64,000 nucleotides of DNA from Lunularia cruciata (lineage: Eukaryota > Streptophyta > Marchantiopsida > Lunulariales > Lunulariaceae), in the NCBI GenBank assembly GCA_948567375.1, contig OX419757.1:3844001-3908000 (forward strand), given 5' to 3'. The notes under the pieces were generated by a model that was given only the letters and a program-made list of their open reading frames with translations, had not been told where the DNA came from and made no database searches. A program made the position numbers and the translations under genes. Positions 34,831 through 47,551 of the stretch are shown piece by piece (positions within the stretch are counted from its first letter, which is position 1; every line of letters starts with the position of its first letter).

Positions 34831-37800
34831 TTGTTGAGGGGAGTTGAGCCGCATAGACATGTGAGCCTTCAAACGATTCGATGAAAAATTTGCCGGTCGC
34901 ACAACCCTCCATCGAGAAACAAGTTCAAGCTACGCAACATTGCTCAACCTGTACCAACATCGAAGCAACAATAAGAAGGTTAACTCCCTTGATCACTCAC
35001 ATTTCCACAACCATCATTGTCATTCACATTGAAAATTAGACCTTTCCTGTCCTCCGAGGATTTGGGAGCTGGATTTACTTTTAGCTGAACCACTCCCAAC
35101 CCTATGTGCTCACGAACATTAACGTCCGAGATTAGTCATAAGCGACTGAAAGAGCTGCAGGAGCGTATGTTCAGCATCTGATAACCTAACACAGAACACT
35201 GAACAGACACCTGCCGCAGGGATCCATTGTCACCTCTGTTCGAGAAAGTCTCTAAAGCCCCATAGACTGTCAATCCAGTATGATTTACTGACAAAAACGA
35301 TCGCCCAACTAGAGCTAGGCCACGGCCCGCAAGCCCAGCATTGCCATCGGACAGGCTTTGTCTAGAAAAATCTCAGAGAAGAGAGCAGGAGAAACTAAGT
35401 TGGATCCGTATACGCGGACGAGTTGAGAAAATGTGGGTCCACTCCCTTCATCCATCCATCCATCTCGAGGCTGATTTTTCAATACACACGGAAGTTTGCC
35501 AATCTCCTAGTGCTACACGGTGGTCTGACACAATTCCAGCTGTAAAGATGCTCTGATAATATCCATTACTGACGAAAGACGATAATTGATGAATTCTTCA
35601 GCAACAGAGAACGACTGAGATTCAGAATCCAAGAGTGGAGTGAAATGTGGGGGATAAAGAAAAAGCATGCGACGAACCTTTTGCACCTCGGGCTTACTTC
35701 ACATTTTTGACGCTACCTTGAGATAGATTGAGAGGGCCGAACCGCTGGGAAGGCTGTAAATTTGATTCTTTTAAGTAGAAGTAATATCTCCTGCAGCAGT
35801 CCTCGCGTCGAAACTCTGCAGAAAGAAAATCGACTATCTCTTGGAGAGTCAACGATCACCTTCTTAATACTGGTGAGTCACCTTCAGCTGGAAATTCTCA
35901 ACCCTGAGAACTTCTGCAATAAGTTGTGGCAGCTTCAGCTTCATACTGGAGCTATTGAATGATGGTGAGCTGAAGAAGTAAGCCCAGTCTTGACGGCCAT
36001 GTCGGCCAGGGAGGGAACGAATACCACTACTGAGGCTTGGCTTCTTGCCCGACAGAATCAAATGAGAATCTGTAGGCGAATCATTGCTGGGGAGAAAGGA
36101 AGGGGGAGAAAAAGGAGCTGGGGCTTCTCCAGAGATCCTGGATACACAAACATGAAGCCAAGGACAACAACTCACTCAGCTACAAAGAATGAGTGAATGA
36201 GTGCCCCATCGCTTCATTCAGACAGAATTCAAAACCAGGGAAGACATTGGAGCTCGGTTCAAGCCATGCGGCTACTGGCCGCCCATTTCGCTCGAACAGT
36301 GCCATTTCCAGCCACGGGACATCCATCCCTCCTTCTCCTCCTCAGCGTGGATTGGGGATTCATTTCCGATTGATTTCCTTTTTCTCTTCCTGTCTTCTCT
36401 TCCATCCCAACACCACCACCACCACAGAGTCTCCTGCTACTGCTGCAGCACACAGGCGACGACGACGAAGGAGAAGAACCGACCAACAGCTGCTCCGCTA
36501 CCTACAAAAACCAAAGAACCACCCACTGATTTCATCTTCTCACTTCCAGCAGCGGAACAGACAAAGGAAGGACCGGGAGAAAAATAAAACAAATCTTTTG
36601 GGATGCTGCATTGTTCTCCATCGCAGGAGATGGAGCAGAGGGGAGGCATCGACGGATTCAAAAGAGTGGAGTATAGCTGGACCGAGGGGATGGACAAACA
36701 CGGAGAAAAGGCTGACACTCCATAGACCGTCCTTGACAGTGGACCTTAAGCAACGTGCGAGCCTGCTCGCCAGCTGACAGACCCCTCTCGCTTTAAAGCT
36801 CTCTGATGGTATCAGTGACACAGAACGACATATTATCACTGAGTTCCACTGTCGCAGCAACTCCATTTCGTACGTACTGTTCCCCCCTTTGGTTAATAAC
36901 TTACCCTTCCTTCAATTCGTCCTCATCAATCCGTCCGTCCGTCCGTCCGTCCTCTCTCTCCTTCCTTCGCAGTTTCTTTGTTCGACAGCTCTCCCTATCT
37001 ACCACCACATCAATCTCCTGTACCTGCACTGCACGCATGCAGCGAGCTTCCTACAGTGCCTTATTTGTTAAGGGATCGACTTCGGGCCTTCCGGCGAATT
37101 CTGCGACATCTATTCTCCCGGCCCGTTTTACCGGTGTGCCTCACGCCGGACTATCAATGTTTTGGATGGCAGAGCATAATTCTTTATTTACTAATTTTTC
37201 ACTCGGACTGCGAGAAAGCGAGGCTTCGTGAGTCTATCTCCTTTGCTTGAGATCCAGAAATGTTATGAAATTTGACTTTTAAGTCCTCATACAAATCTCA
37301 TAAGAAGGGTATTGCTAATACCATTTCAGTTCACTATGGGTGAACCTAAGTCACTAATTTGATAAAATTTTGTATCAAGGAAGATTAGGTTCCTCTGGAG
37401 ATATTGATTTTATTAAAAGAGAATTTTACAACCCATTTGCAAAGGAAATATCTGATCTCCCAGACACATCAGGTCGTCGGCGTGAATAAGTTAGGAGTTC
37501 CTTCGAGAATATGCCCGGGGAACGAAAGTCGGGGGATTTCAGCATGAGATGTTATAGATTAGTTTGTGAGGGAGTTTGAACAGTATCCCGGCGGAAATTC
37601 CCGGACAGTCTTACTGACGGTAACTGTTCAGAGGCACATACAATCCATGTGGAAAGAAGGCTGCGAAGTGGGTGATCAGCAACATCAACGCCGATGGACG
37701 ACGTCGACGACGACGAAAGCAGCAGCTGCAGCGCCGAAGAATCGAACGTGCGTCTCGTGCTCCATTGCAGGGTGGTCCGTCCTACTACAGTCTGTACTAC

Positions 37801-39675
37801 TTACTACTGCATCCATTTATAAAACATACATCCGTCCTACTCCCGCAAGTGCGGGCGAATGGAAGGGAGAGAACTACTCCGTCTCCGGGGGATGTCCCAA
37901 TCCGACAGAACGGTATCCAACCGGTCGCCTCTCCATGTTACGCCGATCGTATGCGCTGTGGATGTACTGGTCCATTCATCCGCTCTGTTCTATTTTGTTT
38001 CTTCCAGGTTCCCATAAACATGTACAAGATTTAACTGTAGGTACTGTATCTGTATTTCTGGGAAGAAGCATACGAAGACGACGACGACGAGGATGGAGAA
38101 CAAGATGTTCCAATCCGCCTGCCGGCGGCTGCCTCCCTTCTGTGGATTGTAGTGTTAATCCTTGACAGAACCCGGCTATAAACGGAAGTTGTCTTCTCTC
38201 CCTTGGGCAAGCAGCAGACAGTTCCCTGCTTTGGCGGGGGAGTTGTAGCGTCACCATATATGTTACGTCGAATGATTACATCAAGAGTAAAATCAGATTA
38301 AACAAATCAGCTAAAACCTACCGTCCAGGAACTCGAGATTCTCGCTATGATGGATGTTCAGCTGCAAATCTCTGATCCTGTGAATTTCCAATCATTTGCC
38401 GAGCCTTTTGGGTTATCCGGACGGTCATTAGAGAAACTCGGTTACTCGTTAACGTAGAGTCTCGGTCAGTGGATAACGATAGCTGAAAATAGGAAATCAG
38501 CCCAAATTCAATTCAATTGATAACAAACTGGGACTGTCTGTCAAGAAAGTGGGATTTGAAAGTGGCAAGCTAAGGCTAATTTGTCTTTTGTTGTCCATGA
38601 TCTCCAAGAGTTTCAATTTTGTGAATTACCTTCGTAATGGAAACAAGCAGGGGAACCCTCTTTAAAGCCACTGAAACTCTGCTAGGTATGTATGTCATGC
38701 TAAAGTGGAGGTTTTGATAGTTAAAACGAGCCTTTTGTATCTTTTGCCCGTAGGTAGAAGATGGGTTTTAGATAACGAAGACTTGACAACTTCCATATAG
38801 AGTGTAAGTCTGAGGTTTGCAATTACGCCACCTATTAACTACATGAGTTATTGGAGAGTATTCTATGACTGACAATTGAGACGTTGAAACTGGAGATTTC
38901 TAAAGCTCTATGATTTGGGTGAAAATTAAGCTGTTTACAGTCTGATCAAATAAAGATCCAAATGGATAGACCAAAGCCCTGATTGAGAAACACTTTTCAG
39001 AACTGTGTTCAGCTTCAGCCGATATTTTATGATGTGAATTCATAAATTGCCCTGTTACATCCCCACTCAATTGCACTCAAATAATGGTACATCTAAGAGT
39101 GACTTCTCTTTTGAGCCCCATTGTCCAACAAGACGTACATTAGCCGCAACTTCATGTTCTATAGTTATGTTTTCGGAAGAAGACATATGTTACACAAACG
39201 AGGTAAATGGCTACCTGTAATATCCCATGTGACAAAAAGTTACTTTATGATCTCTGCATTTTCGAAGGCTTAGTCTGAAAGTAAACTGATAAACACGAAG
39301 CCACGACTATATGGAATAAGGTAGTGACGGGACCGCCTCGCTTATCCCTTCCAAAGCGAGGCATTGATTTAATACCACGAAAGGGAAAACTGTGCTGGTT
39401 TTGTTCCCAAGTCCCCCCTCGGAAAAAGCGACCGCTTGTGAAGAGGGAGTCCCACCTCCCACAGAGGAAACGTCGACGGGAAAGCTCCTTTACCTGTGTA
39501 GAGACAACCTCCCGCCAACCTTCGCCCTTCCCGCGCCCGCTCAGCACTGAAGTGCCCGTTATCCTCCCGATCCTCGTGTTTCCCCTCCTTAAGTATCCGT
39601 CCGAGTATTCACTGACGTCGTCCTTCCTCCGTACCTCATGACCGTAGGACAGACCCGCACTCCTTGTCCCATCCT
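34831..39675. other. GC-richer region upstream of the ARM/TPR gene, no supported gene
   Basis: 34831-35760 likely includes the leader and promoter of the minus-strand ARM/TPR gene. From 35950 to 38260 GC content rises and simple repeats appear: CATC units near 35447, CAC/ACC near 36411, GTCC units at about 36932-36951, and CGA/GAC runs near 37697 and 38076. Long ORFs here (36193-36777, 37566-38165) read through these repeats, overlap others on both strands and show no domain. 38260-39240 is AT-rich and empty. 39300-39650 is again GC-rich with a basic ORF lacking any recognisable family. The GC-rich part could be promoter or noncoding-transcript DNA. Confidence 0.45.
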
Positions 39676-39733
39676 GTACTTACAGCAGGACCGGATACAG
39701 CGGGTCTGCTGTATCCGGTCCTGCTGTAAGTAC
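39676..39733. repeat. Perfect 26-bp inverted repeat with 6-nt loop
   Basis: The left arm 39676-39701 starts GTACTTACAGCAGGACC and the right arm 39708-39733 ends GGTCCTGCTGTAAGTAC. The two arms are exact reverse complements over 26 bp, separated by GGGTCT. It would form a very stable hairpin in DNA or RNA. It could be a tiny inverted-repeat element, a small-RNA precursor or a terminator-like structure; nothing in the sequence decides. Confidence 0.95.
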
Positions 39734-39857
39734 CAACAAGTCAGTCAGAGTTATTTCATGTATGCGGACCCGCTCGAGTATACGGACTTTACTTGGACGG
39801 TCCCCCGATTTTCGCCTGCCTGCCGAGCCGGTCCTAGTCTCTGAGGATTACACGGTC

Positions 39858-40061
39858 TCAACACAAATTCCTTGATTCTCCTAACGGAATGTTCTCAGGT
39901 TTACCGGTACTTGTTGCTTGTTGCTTCTTGAGAATATTTACGCCACCGGCGATATCCCGCTCACCGGCAAATCCATGCATCATACCTCTAGGTTCTCTTG
40001 TACTGGCATGTACCATTCTAAACTTATCTCCGTGTTCCATTTTCAGCTTCTTAATTTTCAC
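39858..40061 (-). pseudogene. Possible TnpB/OrfB-type C-terminal remnant
   Basis: The 67-codon minus-strand ORF contains GERDIAGGVNILKKQ. This resembles the (H/D)RD-xx-(A/G)(A/G)-x-N-I-L segment that follows the second Cys pair of the zinc ribbon in IS605-type OrfB/TnpB proteins and their eukaryotic Fanzor relatives. The expected CPxCG pair is replaced by PRGMMHG, and no RuvC-like Asp or Glu motif was found upstream in this or other frames. The match rests on about 15 residues, so chance is a real alternative. Its stop lies about 125 bp from the perfect hairpin at 39676-39733. Confidence 0.25.
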
Positions 40062-40071
40062 TCCATTTTAA

Positions 40072-41889
40072 CATTATAGATGTCAAAATAGAAAAGGTGC
40101 TTTGTAATTGAAATTTATTTCCTTCATTGAAATTTAAATTTATACTTATTTGTAGGATGTAGGTGTTGTTCATTCAAATTGGAGCGCAACTCATCTAACA
40201 AAAAGTGAGAAGTTGTAGGTACTTTCATACATCGCGTGTTATACCAAATTTTAGCCTTTCAATGGAAACCACGGTGAAGAAGGACGTAGAATATCTCCGA
40301 TTTTGACCTTTGATACCCTTCTGGAAAACCGATATTATCAAAATTGTGTCCTTTCCCAAGATATATCCACCCAGACCCCCATAACTCTGTTGGGTTGTAT
40401 TACGAGAAAACTGACAACCTTTGGCTTCATGCGCCACCTTTAATTTGACAGAATATCTTCGCCGAGGACATGAGTGAGATATCTTACATGATGTTAAAGA
40501 TAGAGGATCACGGCCAAACTGACGTATAATATGTCCTACAGTAAGGAATACAAATATTTGCCCAATATTCTTCAGGTAAGAAAAGGCCCTTTACAACATT
40601 CCACCAACTCACAACTAGCTGTAGAAGCAGTTGTAGTAGTGGTAATAATTGTATATCTATGACTTCCAAGTCTGCTAAGGCAATCACTTCAAGTCAGCAG
40701 ATGTGGAGATTTGATTACCTTTCGTAGGCCACAAAGTTTTCAAATATTTCGTCCTATACACAGTGTCTATATATAAAATAGATAACGGCAAGTCGGTGAT
40801 TTTGTTGAGATTGCCTCTTCCCCAAGAGCCTGTCGTTTCCGTCGACTTTGTTGGGAAGGGAACGATATGTGGTGATTCCTCCTCAATCTTGGATTTAATC
40901 CCCAACCCACTCCTTCCTATGATCAGAATAACTTGTTCCTTGTGCTCAAGGTAGACTATAAATTTTCTTTTTGTTCGGCTACTTTTCCAGCTTTGCCTTG
41001 GGAACTGGTTCAGTTGTCATATACATCGAACTATCCTCATCCCCCGCTTCCATTTATGAATCACCTGAAAACTTCTTTTCTATATTTATGTCCAACCAAA
41101 GTAACTTACGCAGTCCAGTACTCTTCTCTTCCCTTGGGTGGGGTTGGATGTGTAGGTCTTTTTGCATCGGTTTGTGTCTCTTGGTTTTCATTGGGCATCC
41201 TGCTCGGTCTCCCTTTTGCACTCCCTGGTGCTTTGTACTCTTTTTCTCTATTTTCCGGGTATATTACTTTTTGTGTGTTCCCTCCTTTACTGTAGTCTAT
41301 GAATTTACGGTCTAAGATTGTCTTGGTTAAGAGAATAGCACGTTTGCAAAGCTTCCTCTCAAGTTAACCGTTAACGACAGTACAAAGTGAAATCACAACT
41401 TCATTGTTTTTGAGACGTGCTATGGGTTGGATTCTTGTTCTTTTACATGTTTATCTCATAGGCAGCAAAGCCTTTGCCACTTGAGTGAAACCTGTCTTCT
41501 TTATCCTTCAGGGGTTTTCTCTTTTTAAGTTTTCAACGAGCTAGTTCAAAAATATCGTGCTTTCTTACTTCTAATTTCTAATAATTATTTCAGAAATATA
41601 TTTGATGAGGCCTTCACTACCAAGTAGAGACGCTTGCAATTTTGGAAATTTCGTCAAGCCCAGGATTGCCCTTGTAGAAGCGCATCACACCTACTTGACG
41701 GTTCAAGTATTTTCAGTTTGAGAACGTGAGTAGCTATCTCCAAATAGCAAAGAGCCATGATTCTTTCAATCTTATCCCTTTGGGTGAGAACTTTGACAGA
41801 TTGATTGCAACTCATGGCATGCGGTATTGACCTTGAAACATATTAAGGTAATAAACGTAACTTTTTCTCAAAAAAGTTACTATGCAGGA
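40072..41889. other. Intergenic, no gene supported
   Basis: Mostly AT-rich. ORFs at 40933-41295 and 40971-41315 overlap in two frames, are hydrophobic and Cys/Phe/Ser-rich from pyrimidine-rich DNA, and match nothing I know. Confidence 0.35.
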
Positions 41890-42020
41890 TAACAAAAAAG
41901 ATCAGAAGACCCCATCAATCCACACAAGGATAAAATATAAGACGTAAAATGAGGCTAAGCCCCGATAGTTTCGGTATCTGCCGTGTTGCACTAAAGATAT
42001 CTCAACTATGCAGAATATAA
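41890..42020 (-). mobile_element. Diverged 3' fragment of the non-LTR element, with end of coding region
   Basis: GAAGACCCCATCAATCC, then AAAATGAGGCTAAGCCCCGA, then ATCTGCC...CTAAAGATATCTCAACTATGCAG follow the order of the reverse complement of 47335-47200, that is, the tail plus the last codons of the element's ORF. It is older than the other copies because of many mismatches, and no target duplication was identified. Confidence 0.6.
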
Positions 42021-44371
42021 TTCAAATAAATAAATAAATATAATGAATATAATAAGAATGTACGATGTTTCTCATAAAAGGCTATAACTCTAGAGCTCTC
42101 TCTAGTTTTGTCCACCTTGGCTTACAAAGCAGATCTTGATGATGTGGTTTACTCCTCCATATGGCAACCTAGCTGGAAAGAATAATGAATGAACTCCTTA
42201 AGGTGGGGAACAGTACAAGCACGCCATAAGGACAGATATATTGATTAGTCTGAAGGCTCGTCTAATTTAGGTCGGAGGAAGGAATGTGGGAGGGACTAGC
42301 TAGATCTGCCGTGACCCAGAAAGATAGGGAGATTATTCAATTACTAAGGTACAATTGTCGAACGTTATGTTGACGCCTGCAATAACATCTCTCGATAACG
42401 CTACCAGAGGAGAAATGTTAAAAATAATCCTCCTGCGAAGTCGTGAGTGCATGCTAGTGAGATACGACCTACTTTGCGGTTTCAAGGGGCACTTATACCT
42501 TATATTAAGATTGTTGTTGTCAGCTTGCTTAGGATGGTGTTGGTGGTGGACTTTGCATTTCTAGGCTTTTCATGCACGTTAGGACACAAGTTATCCAGTA
42601 GTGCACAGGAGTACCATATTTCGTTTGTTTGAAAGTTATCGTACTATTCTTGTCTTCTTCTATCGCTACCTTGACCAAGAGAGAAGTAAATCATATCATG
42701 CTGGAATATCATACAAGATGCAAGTTGTTCGCTTTCTTTGTGTTGAGATGTCTATCTTGTTAGATTACTAACTTGGATATATCAGAGATCGTTCCGTATA
42801 AACTTTCAAGGAATTCAAAATTTTAAAGTATGTCATTCTCTTTATTGTGAATCATTAATTTCATCTAGCGATTTAGATATGATCTCATGTTGATATGAGT
42901 TGGACGCCTCAAGCTGGAGCCTCCGTTTTCTGGTTTGTATTGTTGCTGAATACACACCATTTGTCTTGCCAAAGTCCATGATTTTAAGTTTGTGTGTGAG
43001 AGTAGAGTTTTATTTTTAAAATTGAATGCCTTCTGAGAATAGAATCATCCATGTAATATAGTAGGATTTATCATCAAAGGTAAAGGAATGAAGAAGTAGG
43101 TTTTAACCTTTTTCCTTCGGATGATTTTACTCTGGAACTCCAATGCACCAGCAATAGCCTTAAATTATGCAAAAAGACTTTTATTGTTAAAGGACATCCG
43201 AACGTCCACTTTTTCAATCATCCTCTCTTAGACTTGAATGGAAGATTTGCAGCCATTTAGCTAAAACTAGTACCAAAGTTTTTACCGAACAATGGGAAAA
43301 GAAACCATAAAACTTATATCATTCTGATTAGATAATACTGTCAACCCAGTAATCCAGTAAAAATGCCAAAGTTCATAGCTAAGCACAGAACGAGATATCA
43401 TGATTTGACCTATCAATAGATTACAAGTGTACAAGTGAACTGGGATGCACTAATCTCAACAAACCTGGTTAAAGATACTAAGACCGCGTTATTATAAACT
43501 ACACCAATAAACTAAAATAAAAGGACAGTTGGGTAGCTAAACTCAAAATAGAACTCGAGTGTTGCGATCGACGCGAATCTGCATGTGGAAGCAAATTAAT
43601 ATGTTGGTACTGCAAAAGTATACTTCCACACACGAAGGGAACAATGTATAAATTCTCCACTGTAGAGCGAGGTATTTAGTAGTCACATAAATCGTCTTAA
43701 TAACGGAATTCAACCGCATCGCGTAATGGATTAGTTGGGAATTTAATCAATTAAGGTGTACTCTTCATACAAGATACCACTTTCTTTGCTTGCTTGTACT
43801 TGCATGTCGTGGACTTTGTATAAGTACTTTGTACATCTCTTATAAGTACATACTTTCGTTGATGAAAGAATCAAGAGAATACCACATTTATTTGTCGAAC
43901 ATCATTAATTACTAATCCGCTTGTTTATGTTTAATCTCAGAAAACAAACTTATATTCTCAGGATTTTGATACTGTTCCCAACATCTTCTGTCTCCAGGTA
44001 CAAGATTGAATTTTCTTTTAATAAAGAATTCATAATGTGGGGACTTGGGATGTTTTCAATTCCTCTAGAAACACGTTCTCAGCAGTTTGGCTTCATGTTC
44101 TTTCATAAGTTGGGAGGGACTTTTACAAAGGTTGGGAATTATGTGAAGATAAAATCAATAGCTTAAATGTGTACAAATGAATTACATTTGGATTTGAATT
44201 TGAATTTTGCGTTTGAATACGATCGGCTAATATTGAAACCGTAAATCTACATTGAGTTTACTTTCTAGCAATGAAGATCTTTGCATATGACACATGCATG
44301 CACTGTAGAATCCAAGGTTATGTACCATGACATTGTAGAGAGTACGTTCATATTGACAAATCTATGTTCTG
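42021..44371. other. Intergenic, no gene supported
   Basis: AT-rich sequence with a short AAAT repeat near 42028. ORFs of 60-80 codons are at chance level. 44372 onward is the target duplication of the retroelement. Confidence 0.35.
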
Positions 44372-47352
44372 CATATGTTTAGTTTTTCATGTCCACGTCT
44401 ATTCCATAGGCTACCCCGCACACTCCATGATGAGGCTAGACAGGCTTTTTGCCTACCATTGGATCGTTTGGCACGTGATCCCTTGGACGAGTTAGCGTGG
44501 TTCCTATTCCTCCTACTCCCTCGATGGTGTCTTCGTTATGCTAGAGGGGGATGAGCGGGGCATAGAGAGGTGGCGGCTAGATTTCATCGATTCCGAGCGG
44601 GGGATTGGGCAACACTTCAGGAGGAGTCTGTTAGGGCTACACGATTTAGGAGACAGGCATCGCCACAGGATACCACAGATTCCACTCGATTACAACAATG
44701 TAGGACATTGGGTCAGGCGGGAGAGTTTAGTAGAGCAACACGAGCGCTACACCCTTTGTCTATAGCGAGTCCTACTGATGAGACCATCTCTTCCCTATGC
44801 TTATTGCATCCTATAGCAGTAGAGGGACTACCACTAGAGGTCTTAGATTATCAGCCTGAGCAACCTTTATGTCTTGATAGGTCACTATTTGCACAAGCAT
44901 TGTGCACTGCCCCTCGCCTTTCCTCAAGAGGCTTGTCAGGGATGGTTTATGAGCACCTTAGAGATTGCTTCCAGGCAGATGATCCTTATAGTGGTTTTAC
45001 CGAGTTGTTTTAGGTGGCTGCAGCAGTAGCAAGAGGAGACATTCCTATGTCTATTAGTCAGGTCTTAGGTGCTAGTCGACTTCTCACGATTGAGAAGGAC
45101 ACGTGAGGCATTAGACCAATTGCTATTGGAGAGATCTTTTTGCGTTTGGTCAGTCGTACCATTGTCCTTCAGCATCGTTCTCACTTTCGACAGCACCTTA
45201 GTCCACATCAGTTTGGAGTAGCTACACCTGGAGGATGTGAGGCTATATCTCTAGGCATTCGAGCACTCCTAGATATCCATCCGGAGTGGGTCGTCCTACA
45301 GGTGGATGTTGAGAACGCTTTTAATAGCGTCTCACGTGCATCCATCTTTAGAGAGCTTAGGGAGGCTAGTGGATCCTTGGCGAGTCTCATTCCTTTTGTG
45401 CGGTCTTTTTATGGCTCTCCCGCTTCCCTTTACTACCAGCATGGTGGTTCATAGGAGGGAGTCACCGTCTTGGAGTCAGCTGTTGGTACACGACAGGGAG
45501 ATCCTTTGGGAGGGCCCTTATTTGCCATGGCTCACTTTAGAGCTCTCCTATCTACCACTTTGGCCATGCCAGGTTGTGTATTTCCCTCCTTGGCAGATGA
45601 TACACACATCGTAGGCCCTGTAGATCAGATTAGGCAGGCCTTTGACTACTTGACTACCGAGCTACATCTAGTAGGCTTGAGAGTCAAGGTGTCAAAGTGT
45701 AGGGCATGGTCCTCTTTAGGTATCCCTCCCCACCTTGAGCTTCCAGAGGGGTGTATCACATCCACAGATGGACTTCGTGTTCTTGGAGTGCCAGTAGGAT
45801 CGGAGGATTTCGTCACACGCTTCTTGGACGCTGCCCTTGCAGAGGATGTTCTCCATGTGGATGACCTTCAATTACTAGGAGATCCGCAGGTGGCATTTGG
45901 TATACTCTCTTCCAGTATTGCTCGTCGACCATCCTACCTCATCCGTACAGTTCCCCCCTCACCGTCCTTCCTATCACGTCTGAGAGCATTTGATAGGAGG
46001 ATTATGGGAGTCTTTGGTGATATGATTGGACCAATGACTTTTGAGTGTGTGAAAGGGGATTTGACACGTAGACAGACGGCTCTACCAATCTCATGTGGTG
46101 GGGTTGGCTTGCTTTCTATGGAGGAGATGGCACCTATAGTGTTTTTGGGTAGTTGGGCTCTCTTGGCACCCCTACTTGCCTCTCGTTTTGTGGTTGCTGA
46201 TAGGCCGGTTTTGGAGACTTATGTGATAGAGGTGGAGGGAGGATCCTTTTCTCTCCAGGTGTTATTGCGGCAGACAAGAGATAGTCTATCCCCACGAGCA
46301 CGAGAGGGTTTTCCATCGTTTGCTTCACTATCGTCAGATTGGACTAGAGGTCTATAGTCTTCCTTGATGGAGCAACAGTGTGAGCATACACTACATTCTC
46401 TCTTAGTCGACTCGTACATTCCTCAGGCTACTAGAGCACGTCTATGCTCTTGCTCCGGCAAGGGTGCAGGCTCGTGGATCCTAGCTCGACCATGCATTAG
46501 GGCTTTCCAACTCGCACCGGCTACTTTCTCTACAGCGATGAGGTTTCGCCTAGGTTTGGTCCACCCATCTGCATCTTCACTACTCACTTGTGAGTGTGGT
46601 TCTACACTAGATGCAGCGGCGGTACACATGACACGGTGTCCTTTTGGAGGACAGAGGATAGCTACACATGATGCCATTAGAGACATAGTGTTTGCTATGG
46701 CACGAGAGAGTGGATACTTAGCTTGGAGGGAGCGTTCGTATGCGTTGCAGACGACACGTGTCAGGGCAGACTTATACTTGGTCCGAGATGATCAGGTGAC
46801 AGTACGGATGTCGTGGTCACGAACCCTACGCGGGATACAGTTTCGGAAGGAGTGATTACCCATCCCCCTGGATGGGCGGCAAGTGCAGCAGCAGGTCGCA
46901 AGGTCTCCAAGTATAGGGGCATGCAGCGAGGTTACCTCTTTGTTCCTCTAGCCTTGGAGTTATATGGAGCGATGGACACGACATTTGACACATTTGTCAA
47001 AGAGTGCGCGAGAGCTTATCATGTTAGGCGTCAGGGGGTACCACTCTCACTCTCATACTTTGTAGCTTACTTTAGACAGCGTGTGTACATTGCTCTACAG
47101 AGGGCAGTGGCTGGTGCAATCCATAGGAGAGCAATCACATTAGGTGATGTTTCTTCGGATGCTCCAGTTGTGTGTAGACCGTACGACTTGCATAGCTCGG
47201 ATATCTTAGGTGCGGTAGGGCAGATTTCTCATACAGACTCTATGGGGGCTTAGCCCCATGTTACCTTTTTTGTCTCTCCCTTGTACGGCTTGATGGGGTC
47301 TTCCCATCCTTCATTTTTACTGAGCGGTCGCCTTTTTCCTTCATATGTTTAG
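44372..47352 (+). mobile_element. 5'-truncated non-LTR retrotransposon copy with 11-bp target-site duplication
   Basis: CATATGTTTAG is present at 44372-44382 and 47342-47352. The 2959 bp between them carry a broken RT-endonuclease ORF followed by a short 3' untranslated tail (47254-47341) that ends CGGTCGCCTTTTTCCTT. There are no terminal repeats, and the 3' end is the part found in all other copies in the window. That is the pattern of target-primed reverse transcription with 5' truncation. The insert starts within coding sequence, so the N-terminus is missing. Confidence 0.9.
44390..47253 (+). pseudogene. Reverse transcriptase with C-terminal restriction-like endonuclease, inactivated
   Basis: In order it shows a basic N-terminal stretch (PRWCLR near 44520, then RFRAGDW), RPIAIGEIFLRLVSR (about 45117), QFGVATPGGCEA (45210), RT motif A VDVENAFNSVSR (45302), RQGDPLGGPLFA (45490), motif C LADDTHIVG (45592) and GLRVKVSKCRAW. 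A Cys/His finger follows (CECGSTLDAAAVHMTRCPFG, 46591-46650). The last part has ADLYLVRDD (46766), DVVVTNPT (46807) and GRKVSKYRG (46894), the layout of the PD-(D/E)XK restriction-like endonuclease of early-branching non-LTR elements (R2, NeSL and related). In-frame stops occur at 44552, 45011, 45104, 45452 and about 46355, and there is a frameshift near 46805, so this copy is dead. Confidence 0.88.
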
Positions 47353-47551
47353 CAAAATTTCAATTTCGATGTAAAAGGATGCTTCTTTGAGAGTACATGA
47401 TGTACGATGGAAAGTACATAACCAAGCGAAAAAACATCCATTATGTATATTGGCCCTTTACCTCTCTCCTAATATGAAGATACAATACCACAACTGGCCG
47501 AGAAGAAAGAAGTTTTCCTTAATGTTAATAGAAACGTAATTAAACATCTTT

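Noticed and set aside
36193-36777. 194-codon plus-strand ORF and overlapping ORFs
   Set aside because: The length comes from GC-rich, repeat-rich DNA; there are overlapping ORFs in other frames on both strands and no domain.
37566-38165. 199-codon plus-strand ORF
   Set aside because: It crosses CGA/GAC simple repeats, has no recognisable motif, and another frame is open over most of the same stretch.
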